A DNA stretch of 33,072 nt from the NCBI GenBank assembly GCA_951800645.1, contig CATOIK010000023.1, positions 1-33,072 of the forward strand, in the 5' to 3' direction. Source of the DNA: an uncultured Eubacteriales bacterium. Its GTDB lineage: Bacteria; Bacillota; Clostridia; Lachnospirales; Lachnospiraceae. Position 1 is the stretch's first letter; every line of letters begins with the position of its first letter. The notes under the pieces were generated by a model, which worked only from the letters and a program-made list of their open reading frames with translations, did not search any database and was not told the DNA's origin. Position numbers and translations under genes: made by a program. Positions 16,034 to 23,811 of the stretch are shown here, piece by piece.

Positions 16034-16062
16034 ATTATAATGTATACGCAGAGAAAATACAA
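16034..16062 (-). promoter_or_regulatory. Promoter of the DUF885 lipoprotein gene
   Basis: On the minus strand TTGTAT (16057-16062) and a perfect TATAAT (16034-16039) are separated by exactly 17 bases. The start codon at 16010 is ~24 bases from the -10 box, leaving a very short leader of about 18 bases that contains the ribosome site. Confidence 0.75.
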
Positions 16063-16148
16063 TGTATGTGAAGATATAGGGGATGGAAGGATGCAGTCAA
16101 TAGAGCGTTGCGGAGAGGCTGGAAATTTAATATCATCCGCCGGATTCC

Positions 16149-16177
16149 TTGTCTTTTTTTGGGTATTATGTTATTAT
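16149..16177 (+). promoter_or_regulatory. Promoter of the metG operon
   Basis: TTGTCT (16149-16154), a 17-base spacer and TATTAT (16172-16177) would start transcription near 16184, ~70 bases before metG. There is no T-box antiterminator element (the conserved AGGGTGGNACCGCG core is absent), so amino-acid starvation control of that kind is not seen. Confidence 0.55.
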
Positions 16178-16253
16178 CTTGGTATTCGTTTAAGGTTGGC
16201 TACCTTCTTGTACGCCCTAAACTATTATCATTTGAATTGGAGGAAAATGGCTC

Positions 16254-18239
16254 ATGTGTCAGAACTGCAATAACAAAAAACCTTATTATATTACTACGGC
16301 GATTGCCTACACATCCGGCAAGCCGCATATTGGAAATACTTACGAGGTTGTGCTGGCAGACAGCATCGCCCGTTTTAAAAGAGAACAGGGCTATGATGTC
16401 CGCTTCCAGACCGGAACAGACGAGCACGGTCAGAAAATTGAGCTGAAGGCCGAGGCTGCCGGAGTTACTCCTCAGGCTTTTGTAGACGATGTGGCTGCTC
16501 AGATTAAGTCTATCTGGGATTTGATGAATACATCTTATGACAAATTCATCCGTACCACAGATAAGGACCATGAGGCCCAGGTGCAGAAAATCTTTAAAAA
16601 GCTTTATGACCAGGGAGATATTTACAAAGGATATTACGAGGGCATGTACTGTACCCCCTGCGAATCCTTCTTTACAGAATCTCAACTGGTAGACGGCAAG
16701 TGTCCGGACTGCGGCCGCGAGGTGCAGCCTGCCAAGGAGGAAGCTTACTTCTTCAAGATGAGCAAGTATGCAGACCGCCTGATTGAGCATATCAACACCC
16801 ATCCGGAGTTTATTCAGCCGGTATCCCGGAAAAATGAGATGATGAACAACTTCCTTCTGCCGGGACTTCAGGATTTGTGCGTATCACGGACCTCCTTTAC
16901 CTGGGGTATTCCGGTAAGCTTTGATCCGAAGCATGTTACTTATGTATGGCTGGATGCGCTGACTAACTACATTACTGGCCTGGGCTATGACTGCGACGGC
17001 AATCACGGAGAGCTGTATCAGAAATACTGGCCTGCAGACCTGCATCTGATTGGAAAAGATATTATCCGGTTCCATACCATTTACTGGCCGATCTTCCTGA
17101 TGGCTCTGGATCTGCCCCTGCCCAAGCAGGTATTCGGACATCCCTGGCTTTTACAGGGGGACGGAAAGATGAGTAAATCCAAAGGAAATGTGCTCTATGC
17201 AGATACGCTGGTAGATTTCTTCGGCGTGGATGCAGTGCGCTATTTTGTGTTGCATGAGATGCCCTTTGACAATGACGGTGTCATCACCTGGGAGCTGATG
17301 GTAGAGCGGATGAACTCTGACCTGGCTAATATTCTGGGCAACCTGGTGAACCGTACTGTTTCCATGAGCAACAAATATTTTGGCGGCGAGGTGAGAAACG
17401 GCGGCGCAGGAGACGCTATGGACGAGGATTTAAAGACCGTTGTGCTGGAAGCCGTCAAGAAGGCAGAGCACAAGATGGACGAGCTGAAGGTGGCAGACGC
17501 TATCACTGAAATCTTCGGCATTTTCCGCCGCTGCAACAAGTATATCGATGAGACCATGCCCTGGTCCCTGGCTAAGGACGAAGCTCAGAAAGACCGGCTG
17601 GCTACGGTGCTCTATAACCTGGTGGAGGCCATTACCATCGGCGCTTCTCTGTTAGAGTCCTTTATGCCGGAGACTTCCTCTAAGATTTTAACCCAGTTAA
17701 ATGCCAAGAAGCGCAGTCTGGCTGAGATGGACGCCTTTGGCCTGTATCCGTCCGGCAGCAAGGTAACCGATGCGCCGCAGATTCTGTTTGCCCGTCTGGA
17801 TATTAAGGAAGTTCTGGAAAAGGTAGAGGTTATGAGGGCTTCAGAGACGGATGGAAATGACAATGAGGAGAGCGGTGCAGAAGAAGACCCGGTAGTAGAC
17901 ATTGAGGCAAAACCGGAAATTGAGTATGATGATTTTGCAAAGCTGCAGTTCCAGGTAGGTGAGATTATTTCTTGCGAGGCAGTGAAGAAATCCAAGAAGC
18001 TTTTGTGCTCTCAGGTAAAGATTGGTTCTCAGGTAAGACAGATTGTCAGCGGCATCAAGGCCCACTATTCTCCGGAGGAGATGGTTGGCAAGAAGGTTAT
18101 GGTAGTTGTGAACTTAAAGCCTGCCAAACTGGCTGGCGTGCTGTCTGAGGGCATGATTCTGTGCGCAGAGGATGCAGATGGAAATCTGTCTCTGATGGTG
18201 CCGGAGAAGAAGATGCCTGCAGGCGCAGAGATTTGTTAA
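16254..18239 (+). CDS. metG: Methionyl-tRNA synthetase
   Basis: MetRS charges tRNA-Met with methionine. The 661-aa class I enzyme has the HIGH-type motif HIGN (25-28) and the zinc-binding insert CTPCESFF...CPDCGR. It carries KMSKS (305-309), an anticodon-binding helical domain to ~530, a charged linker, and a C-terminal EMAP/Trbp111-type tRNA-binding domain (~555-661, starting at YDDFAKLQFQVGEI). Such a C-terminal domain usually supports dimer formation. GGAGG lies 10 bases upstream of the ATG. It heads the cluster metG-TraX-like-tatD-rsmA. Confidence 0.96.
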   Translation: MCQNCNNKKPYYITTAIAYTSGKPHIGNTYEVVLADSIARFKREQGYDVRFQTGTDEHGQKIELKAEAAGVTPQAFVDDVAAQIKSIWDLMNTSYDKFIRTTDKDHEAQVQKIFKKLYDQGDIYKGYYEGMYCTPCESFFTESQLVDGKCPDCGREVQPAKEEAYFFKMSKYADRLIEHINTHPEFIQPVSRKNEMMNNFLLPGLQDLCVSRTSFTWGIPVSFDPKHVTYVWLDALTNYITGLGYDCDGNHGELYQKYWPADLHLIGKDIIRFHTIYWPIFLMALDLPLPKQVFGHPWLLQGDGKMSKSKGNVLYADTLVDFFGVDAVRYFVLHEMPFDNDGVITWELMVERMNSDLANILGNLVNRTVSMSNKYFGGEVRNGGAGDAMDEDLKTVVLEAVKKAEHKMDELKVADAITEIFGIFRRCNKYIDETMPWSLAKDEAQKDRLATVLYNLVEAITIGASLLESFMPETSSKILTQLNAKKRSLAEMDAFGLYPSGSKVTDAPQILFARLDIKEVLEKVEVMRASETDGNDNEESGAEEDPVVDIEAKPEIEYDDFAKLQFQVGEIISCEAVKKSKKLLCSQVKIGSQVRQIVSGIKAHYSPEEMVGKKVMVVVNLKPAKLAGVLSEGMILCAEDADGNLSLMVPEKKMPAGAEIC

Positions 18240-18240
18240 T

Positions 18241-18993
18241 ATGATTCCGGACATGAACCGGCGCGGACTTAGCGGCAATCAGTTAAAACTGATTGCCGCT
18301 GTCAGTATGCTGGCAGACCATATTGGTTATTCGATTATCGGAGACGGAATTTTAATGCCTTTGTGGGATCAGGGACAGGAATCTGTTTTTTGGCTGTACC
18401 TGTACCGGGCTATGCGGATAATTGGCCGGGCGGCTTTTCCCATTTTTTGTTTCCTTTTGACAGAGGGCTGTTTTCATACCCGCAGCCGGAAAAAGTATGC
18501 CCTGCGGCTGGGGGTGTTTGCCCTGTTATCCGAGGTTCCGTTTGACTATATGGCAGCAGGACAGGTGACAGACTGGGAAGCTCAGAGCGTAATGATTACC
18601 CTGCTTTTGGGATTTCTTATGCTCTGGGCTTTGGAGGAAATTCGGCAGCGGTTCCACTCTGCGGAGCTGCTTCAGATGGGGGTGGTTGTCCTGTTTGCAG
18701 GACTCAGTTTCCTGTTAAAATCTGACTACAGCTACGGCGGCATCATGCTGATTGCCTTCTTATACTGGTTTCGACAGGACAGGGTGCTGCAGTGCGGCGT
18801 TGGCCTGGCCTGGATGTCTCTGTTTTTGCGGGTTCCCCAGTATGTAGCCGGTCTGGCTTTGGGCTTTGGGGCGATATACTGTTACAACGGAAGCCGGGGA
18901 AAATGGGAAGGAAAAGGATCCAGGTATTTCTTTTACCTGTTTTATCCGTTGCATATGCTGGCGGTGATACTGCTGAACCATTTGTTGTTTTGA
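18241..18993 (+). CDS. TraX-family polytopic membrane protein
   Basis: This is a 250-aa protein with about seven hydrophobic segments. The opening SGNQLKLIAAVSMLADHIG and the ending YFFYLFYPLHMLAVILL are the characteristic ends of the TraX family (PF05857). F-plasmid TraX acetylates pilin, but chromosomal Firmicute members have no established role, and conjugation is not implied. The ATG is one base after the metG stop with no good ribosome site, so translation is probably coupled to metG. An ATG at 18253 is an alternative start. Confidence 0.82.
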   Translation: MIPDMNRRGLSGNQLKLIAAVSMLADHIGYSIIGDGILMPLWDQGQESVFWLYLYRAMRIIGRAAFPIFCFLLTEGCFHTRSRKKYALRLGVFALLSEVPFDYMAAGQVTDWEAQSVMITLLLGFLMLWALEEIRQRFHSAELLQMGVVVLFAGLSFLLKSDYSYGGIMLIAFLYWFRQDRVLQCGVGLAWMSLFLRVPQYVAGLALGFGAIYCYNGSRGKWEGKGSRYFFYLFYPLHMLAVILLNHLLF

Positions 18994-19046
18994 GAATGCT
19001 GACTTGAACAGTAGCTTGAATTTTGCATAAGTGAGGAAGATATAAA

Positions 19047-19820
19047 ATGATATTTGATACCCATGCTCATTACGATGATGAGGCTTTTAACGATGACCGG
19101 CATGAACTGCTTTCCAGTCTGGCGGAGCAGGGAATTGGGGCTGTGGTAAATGTAGGCGCCAGCATCCAGTCTACGAAAAACACTCTGGAATTGATGAAGC
19201 AGTATCCCTTTGTTTACGGCGCAGTAGGGGTACATCCCAGCGAGACGGCAGAGTTGAATGAAGACCTTTTAAACTGGCTGGCACATGTAGCCGGTCAGGA
19301 GAAGGTAGTTGCTATCGGAGAAATTGGCCTGGACTATTACTGGAATGAGCCGGATCCGGAGATTCAGAAGCACTGGTTTGTGCGGCAGTTAGATGTGGCC
19401 CGCCAGGTGAAATTACCGGTGGTTATTCACAGCCGGGATGCGGCAAAGGATACTCTGGATATTATGAAGGCGGAGCAGGCGAAAGAACTGGGCGGCGTTA
19501 TCCACTGCTTTTCCTACAGCGTGGAAATGGCAAGAGAATACCTGAACATGGGTTTTTACCTGGGAATTGGGGGTGTGCTGACCTTCAATAATGCCAGGAA
19601 GCTGAAGGAAGTGGTAGAGTATATGCCTTTAGACCGGATTGTGCTGGAAACAGACTGCCCTTATTTGTCTCCGGTTCCTTTGCGGGGAAAACGGAATTCC
19701 TCTCTGAACTTACCTTATGTGGTGACGGCCATCAGCCAGATGAAAGGAGTACCGGAGGAAGATGTGCTTGCAGCTGCCTGGGAGAATGCGAAAACGCTGT
19801 ATCGGCTGAACCGGCATTGA
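19047..19820 (+). CDS. tatD: TatD-family metal-dependent hydrolase (DNase)
   Basis: This is a 257-aa TIM-barrel amidohydrolase-fold protein. The metal ligands are visible in order: DTHAHYD near the N-terminus, GEIGLDYYW with the bridging Glu, VIHSRDA, IHCFSYS and ETDCPYLSP. TatD proteins act as 3'-5' exonucleases or general metal-dependent hydrolases. GAGGAAG precedes the ATG. It is followed by rsmA, a common Firmicute neighbourhood, although rnmV, often found between them, is absent. Confidence 0.92.
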   Translation: MIFDTHAHYDDEAFNDDRHELLSSLAEQGIGAVVNVGASIQSTKNTLELMKQYPFVYGAVGVHPSETAELNEDLLNWLAHVAGQEKVVAIGEIGLDYYWNEPDPEIQKHWFVRQLDVARQVKLPVVIHSRDAAKDTLDIMKAEQAKELGGVIHCFSYSVEMAREYLNMGFYLGIGGVLTFNNARKLKEVVEYMPLDRIVLETDCPYLSPVPLRGKRNSSLNLPYVVTAISQMKGVPEEDVLAAAWENAKTLYRLNRH

Positions 19821-19902
19821 CGGATTCCATCAGATAGGATATAGTAGCCAAAGAGGGCGTTGAAATCCAGCCCCGGTATGAAAACAGAACAGGAAGTTGA
19901 CT

Positions 19903-20775
19903 ATGGAAAACAGACTTGGAAATCCCAGGAATACGATTGAAATTATACAGAAATATGAGTTTGCCTTTCAGAAAAAGTTCGGCCAGAATTTTCTGATCGA
20001 CACCCATGTACTGGATAAAATTATCCGGTCTGCAGGTGTCACAAAGGATGATATGGTGCTGGAAATTGGGCCGGGCATCGGTTCCATGACCCAGTATCTG
20101 GCAGAGGCAGCCAGAGCCGTGGTGGCGGTGGAGATCGACGCCAACCTGATTCCCATTCTGAAGGAAACGCTGGCAGACTATAACAATGTAACAGTAATCA
20201 ACGAGGACATCTTAAAGGTTGATATTAAGAAGCTGGCAGAGCAGTACAATGGCGGACGGCCCATCAAGGTAGTGGCCAATCTGCCTTATTACATTACCAC
20301 GCCTATTATTATGGGGCTGTTTGAAAGCGGCGTGCCCATTGATAACATTACGGTAATGGTGCAGAAGGAGGTGGCAGACCGGATGCAGACCGGCCCCGGT
20401 TCAAAGGATTACGGCGCTCTGTCTCTGGCTGTCCAGTATTATGCAGAACCTTATATTGTAGCCAATGTGCCGCCCAACTGTTTCATTCCCCGGCCTAAGG
20501 TAGGGTCTGCGGTGATCCGTCTGACCCGCTATGAGAAACCGCCGGTGCAGGTAAGCGACCCGGCGCTGATGTTTAAGCTGATTCGGGCTTCCTTCAACCA
20601 GAGGAGAAAGACGCTGCAGAACGGCCTGAACAACGCTGCAGAGCTAAGTTTCACCAAGGAGCAGATTGCAGCAGCCATCGAAAGCCTGGGCGTTTCCCCT
20701 ACGATTCGGGGCGAGGCCCTGACGCTGGAGCAGTTTGCTGCGCTGGCTAATTATTTTAGCGAAAATTGTTTATAA
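19903..20775 (+). CDS. rsmA: 16S rRNA dimethyladenosine transferase (RsmA/KsgA)
   Basis: RsmA dimethylates two adjacent adenosines in helix 45 of 16S rRNA during small-subunit maturation. The 290-aa protein has KKFGQNFLID, the SAM loop EIGPGIGSMTQYL, the catalytic NLPYYITTPI motif and the FIPRPKVGSAV block. Start is the ATG at 19903 with AGGAAG 6 bases upstream. A TTG two codons earlier abuts that ribosome site. It closes the metG cluster before a convergent terminator. Confidence 0.95.
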   Translation: MENRLGNPRNTIEIIQKYEFAFQKKFGQNFLIDTHVLDKIIRSAGVTKDDMVLEIGPGIGSMTQYLAEAARAVVAVEIDANLIPILKETLADYNNVTVINEDILKVDIKKLAEQYNGGRPIKVVANLPYYITTPIIMGLFESGVPIDNITVMVQKEVADRMQTGPGSKDYGALSLAVQYYAEPYIVANVPPNCFIPRPKVGSAVIRLTRYEKPPVQVSDPALMFKLIRASFNQRRKTLQNGLNNAAELSFTKEQIAAAIESLGVSPTIRGEALTLEQFAALANYFSENCL

Positions 20776-20777
20776 AA

Positions 20778-20792
20778 AGTATAGTCTATACT
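20778..20792. repeat. 15-bp perfect palindrome downstream of rsmA
   Basis: AGTATAG-T-CTATACT is a perfect 7-bp inverted repeat around one base. It begins 2 bases after the rsmA stop and sits directly before the terminator hairpin. It could extend the terminator structure or be a protein site. Nothing else explains it. Confidence 0.6.
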
Positions 20793-20799
20793 ATGAAAA

Positions 20800-20837
20800 A
20801 ACAGCCCTGTTGCCAGTAATTTGGCAGCGGGGCTGTT
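20800..20837. terminator. Convergent terminator between rsmA and nagB
   Basis: AACAGCCC pairs with GGGCTGTT, extended by T-G, G-C, T-G and TGCCA/TGGCA around a small loop. On the minus strand the hairpin is followed by six T residues, a strong terminator for nagB. On the plus strand the following TTTGATTGTT is weaker but may end the rsmA transcript. Confidence 0.88.
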
Positions 20838-20854
20838 TGATTGTTAGGATTTTA

Positions 20855-21586
20855 TTACAGATTGCACTTAGCCAAGGCAGCCTCATCAGCCACGATGGTT
20901 ACATCCGGATGCATCTGCAGGATGGAAGCCGGAACCTGAGGGGTAACCGGGCCGTTGATTACTTTATCCAGAATGTCAGCCTTGTCTGCGCCGCTGACAA
21001 CCATCAGCACCTTGCGGGCCTGCATGATGGTCTGGATGCCCATGGTGTAAGCCTGTCTCGGAACATCATCAATGCTGGCGAAGAAGCGCTTGTTAGCCTC
21101 AATGGTGCTCTCCTGCAGGTCTACGCAGTGGGTCAGGGTAGCAAAATCATCTGCCGGCTCATTGAAGCCGATGTGGCCGTTGTGGCCTAAGCCTAACAAC
21201 TGCAGGTCAATTCCGCCCATATCTGCAATGACTTTGTTGTAGCGGGCGCACTCTTTGTCGCTGTCCGGCTCAGTGCCGTCCGGGATGTTGGTGCGGGCCA
21301 GGTCAATGTTTACATGCTTGAACAGGTTGTTATACATAAAGTAGTAGTAGCTCTGATCGTTGTCTCTGGTAAGGCCTTTGTACTCATCCAGATTGATGGT
21401 GGAAACGCCGGAGAAATCCAGATCTCCCATTTCATAGCGCTCAATAAGCTGTTTATAGGTGCCAATCGGTGAGGAACCGGTAGCCAGACCCAGTACACAG
21501 TTGGGTTTCATAATGACCTGTGCGGCAATCACATTTGCAGCTTTGCGGCTCAGCTCCTGATAATCCTTTGCTTTTAAAACTTTCAT
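20855..21586 (-). CDS. nagB: Glucosamine-6-phosphate deaminase
   Basis: NagB converts glucosamine-6-phosphate to fructose-6-phosphate and ammonia, feeding amino sugars to glycolysis. The 243-aa protein has the substrate loop LATGSSPIGTY, the LDEYKGL block with the catalytic Asp, and the GLGHNGHIGFNEP motif with the active-site His. Length matches the short Bacillus-type NagB, which lacks the allosteric tail of the 266-aa E. coli enzyme. AGGAGG lies ~7 bases upstream. No nagA or GntR regulator gene is next to it. Confidence 0.96.
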   Translation of the reverse strand: MKVLKAKDYQELSRKAANVIAAQVIMKPNCVLGLATGSSPIGTYKQLIERYEMGDLDFSGVSTINLDEYKGLTRDNDQSYYYFMYNNLFKHVNIDLARTNIPDGTEPDSDKECARYNKVIADMGGIDLQLLGLGHNGHIGFNEPADDFATLTHCVDLQESTIEANKRFFASIDDVPRQAYTMGIQTIMQARKVLMVVSGADKADILDKVINGPVTPQVPASILQMHPDVTIVADEAALAKCNL

Positions 21587-21631
21587 GGTAGGACCTCCTG
21601 CGAAAAAAATTTCATTAAGAACCTATATATA

Positions 21632-21660
21632 AGGATAGCATTTTTAAGTCATAGTTGCAA
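21632..21660 (-). promoter_or_regulatory. Probable nagB promoter
   Basis: On the minus strand TTGCAA (21655-21660) and TATCCT (21632-21637) have a 17-base spacer. The nagB start lies ~45 bases downstream. TTGCAA is its own reverse complement, so the same hexamer can serve a promoter facing the other way. Confidence 0.5.
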
Positions 21661-21682
21661 TGCTTATTTCATAAAATATTTA
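21655..21682 (+). promoter_or_regulatory. Possible divergent promoter of the 21699 gene
   Basis: On the plus strand the same TTGCAA (21655-21660) is followed after 16 bases by TATTTA (21677-21682). This would place transcription start ~10 bases before the start codon, inside or next to the ribosome site. The match is modest. Confidence 0.3.
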
Positions 21683-21698
21683 GCAAAGGAGTGAGGGC

Positions 21699-22925
21699 AT
21701 GTCTAATTATAAAAGATTGATTTCTTACATTTATGCATATGAGGGTGGTGTGAAGGGAAAGAACATAGGATATGCGAAACTGGAAGTCCGGGGCGGTCAG
21801 TGCCGGGTACAGGTCAGTGTAAAAAAGATTTATGTAGGAAGCAGCGAGATTGGTGTGTATCTGCTGGCGCCTGGGGCAGAGGTTCTTCTGGGCCGGATTT
21901 TTGTCCGGGGCGGCGCCGGAGAGTTCCGGATGCAGGTGGATACCCAGAATGTGGAGGGCAGCGGGCTGGAAATAGAAGACTTTTACGGTCTGACCATTCA
22001 CGCTGTAGACAGCACATGGCAGTGCTATACCACCATCTGGGAGGACGCAGTGGCTCAGACGGCAGAGCTTCAGCTTGCAGAGGTAACTGCAGAAAACGCC
22101 CGAAAGCGGGAGACGGAGGAAACATCGAAAGAGACGCCGGAGATAAAGGCTTGTGAAGATGTATCGGCAGAACCGGGGGAGGTTCAGGCTGAGCCGCCCT
22201 TTCTTCCCATTTCGGCGGAAATTGAGCAGGAACTGGATGAGGAGGAGGCGCAGTTGGAAACCACAGCGCCGTGGGAAGCAGACATGGCAGAGGCAGAAGA
22301 ATTGACGGCGGAAGCAGTCGAGACGGAACGGCAGCCAGTGACGGCGGAAGCAGTACCGGAGATGGTTGAGAAGCCGGCGCCTGACATAATGGGAGTGGAT
22401 GCAGAGACAGAAGCAGAGGAAAACATGGAAACGGAGGCAGAGGTGGAAGCAGAAGCGGTTACTGAGCCGGAATTTGCCGCTCCTCAAACTCTGGCGGACA
22501 GCGCTATCCAGGATCCGGCCCAGTTAGAGGAATTGGATCGGCAGGAACAGGAGGAGGCCCATCGGAATAACCTTTGGAACCGGCTGGAACGGCTGTATAC
22601 AAAGGTTCTGGCTTTTGAATATGAAAACGACTGCCAGATCCTTTCAATTAAGCCTCAGGACATCGGCCTGCTTCCCAGAGAAGTCTGGATGTACGGAAAC
22701 AACAGTTTCCTGCTTCACGGCTATTACAATTATCGTCACTTGATTCTGGCCCGTCTGTGCAGCGGGCAGGGCGGCCCCCGGTATCTTTTAGGGGTGCCCG
22801 GCCATTATTTCAGCAATGAGAAGCACATGGCGTCCATGTTCGGCTTTCCCCATTTTGTACTGGCTAAAAAGCAGCCGGACGGAGACGGAAGGTTTGGCTA
22901 CTGGTACACCGACATCCGTCTTTAA
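21699..22925 (+). CDS. Uncharacterised acidic protein with C-terminal DUF6128-like domain
   Basis: This 408-aa protein has three parts. Residues ~1-125 look beta-rich (YIYAYEGGVKGKNIGYAKL, VSVKKIYVG, CYTTIWED). Residues ~126-285 are a very Glu/Ala-rich low-complexity linker. Residues ~290-408 are a compact, aromatic-rich domain containing DIGLLPREVWMYGNNSFLL, YLLGVPGHYFSNEKHMASMF and a closing GRFGYWYTDIRL. The C-terminal part looks like DUF6128, which I recall from Lachnospiraceae and relatives. No signal peptide or membrane helix is seen, so it is probably cytoplasmic. GGAGTGAGGG precedes the ATG. Function unknown. Confidence 0.75.
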   Translation: MSNYKRLISYIYAYEGGVKGKNIGYAKLEVRGGQCRVQVSVKKIYVGSSEIGVYLLAPGAEVLLGRIFVRGGAGEFRMQVDTQNVEGSGLEIEDFYGLTIHAVDSTWQCYTTIWEDAVAQTAELQLAEVTAENARKRETEETSKETPEIKACEDVSAEPGEVQAEPPFLPISAEIEQELDEEEAQLETTAPWEADMAEAEELTAEAVETERQPVTAEAVPEMVEKPAPDIMGVDAETEAEENMETEAEVEAEAVTEPEFAAPQTLADSAIQDPAQLEELDRQEQEEAHRNNLWNRLERLYTKVLAFEYENDCQILSIKPQDIGLLPREVWMYGNNSFLLHGYYNYRHLILARLCSGQGGPRYLLGVPGHYFSNEKHMASMFGFPHFVLAKKQPDGDGRFGYWYTDIRL

Positions 22926-23650
22926 TGATCAATGCCCCGCAGGCTCACATGTTCTACATAAGGCTTTACCAGAGCTGCAAAATGCAGCAGTTCTTCTTTT
23001 GTAAACGGCTGAAATCCGTCTGGTTTTAAAACTCGTTCAGAGGCGGCATAGTTCTGGATAAAGTACCGGGGGCACCCGGAAATCCAGGGGCCGATTTGTG
23101 CAAAATCTTTTTCTGTGTGAAGCCCCTTTACGGCAGTGGTGCGCAGTTCATAGGGAATGCCGCTTGCTTTCAGCCAGGAGAGTGTTTCCCGGATTTGTTC
23201 CATAACCGGTGTGTTTCCGGAATATGATTTCAGTCCGCAGGCTTCCGGGTAGTGGTCTGGTCCGGCCTTAATATCCATGGCGATGTAGTCTAAAAGCCCT
23301 TCGGAAGCCAGGTGTTTTACTACCTCCGGTTTTCCGCCATTGGTATCCAGTTTAATGAGCAGTCCCAGGTTTCGAATTTTCCGGAGAAACGCTTCCAGAG
23401 GCTTTGGCTGCAAAGTGGGCTCTCCGCCTGTGATGCAGACCCCTTCCAGGATGTGCTTTCGCTTTTCCAGGAAAGCCAGCGTTTCATCTGCAGAACAAAG
23501 GGGCTGCGCATCGCTTCCCAGGATTTCCCCGTTCTGGCAGAATGGGCATCGAAAGTTGCAGCCGCCTAAGAATACGGTGGCTGCCAGATGTTCTGGATAG
23601 TCCAGCAGCGTGGTTTTCTGCAGTCCGCAGATTTTTAATTCATTGCACAT
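22922..23650 (-). CDS. Anaerobic ribonucleotide reductase-activating-type radical SAM protein (NrdG-like)
   Basis: This radical SAM protein is of the type annotated as anaerobic ribonucleoside-triphosphate reductase activase. The cluster motif CNFRCPFC (Cys at spacing x3, x2) comes soon after LKICGLQKTTLLDYP. ITGGEPTLQ and the MDIKAG block follow. It would make a glycyl radical on a partner enzyme, but no nrdD is in the window. I prefer the ATG at 23650 (242 aa). The frame extends to an ATG at 23671, but that codon has no ribosome site and falls in the end of a MITE-like element. Its stop overlaps the stop of the convergent gene at TTAA (22922-22925). Confidence 0.85.
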   Translation of the reverse strand: MCNELKICGLQKTTLLDYPEHLAATVFLGGCNFRCPFCQNGEILGSDAQPLCSADETLAFLEKRKHILEGVCITGGEPTLQPKPLEAFLRKIRNLGLLIKLDTNGGKPEVVKHLASEGLLDYIAMDIKAGPDHYPEACGLKSYSGNTPVMEQIRETLSWLKASGIPYELRTTAVKGLHTEKDFAQIGPWISGCPRYFIQNYAASERVLKPDGFQPFTKEELLHFAALVKPYVEHVSLRGIDH

Positions 23651-23669
23651 AATCGTTCCCAAATCCTTC

Positions 23670-23794
23670 ATTTATGATATAATGAGCGCAAGAGAGTCAG
23701 AGGGAGCTTGCTCACTCTTGACGAACGGCGAAATTATTGAGTGATGAAATCACGATATACTAAGTTTACTTAGCATACTCAGTATATCATAAAT
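23670..23794. repeat. MITE-like element, 125 bp with inverted ends
   Basis: The ends are ATTTATGATATAaTGAG (23670-23686) and, on the other strand, ATTTATGATATAcTGAG (reverse complement of 23778-23794), 17 bases with one mismatch. Inside are further inverted repeats: GTGAT/ATCAC, GATATACT/AGTATATC, CTAAGT/ACTTAG and CAAGAG/CTCTTG. No ORF fits. It fills the entire gap between the radical SAM gene and tadA. No clear target duplication is visible. Mobility is inferred. Confidence 0.55.
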
Positions 23795-23811
23795 AGCGAG
23801 AAAGGAACATC

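Noticed and set aside
16063..16253. Possible T-box leader in front of metG.
   Set aside because: No AGGGTGGNACCGCG core and no convincing terminator/antiterminator pair was found.
16040..16273. A 77-codon plus-strand frame upstream of metG.
   Set aside because: It spans both promoter regions and overlaps the metG start. It has no ribosome site or recognisable domain.
18241..18993. TraX-like protein as a sign of a conjugative element.
   Set aside because: Chromosomal TraX-family proteins are common in Firmicutes. No relaxase, pilus or integrase genes are nearby.
20735..21190. A 151-codon plus-strand frame across the rsmA end and antisense to nagB.
   Set aside because: It runs through the convergent terminator and is opposite nagB. 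It has no family resemblance.
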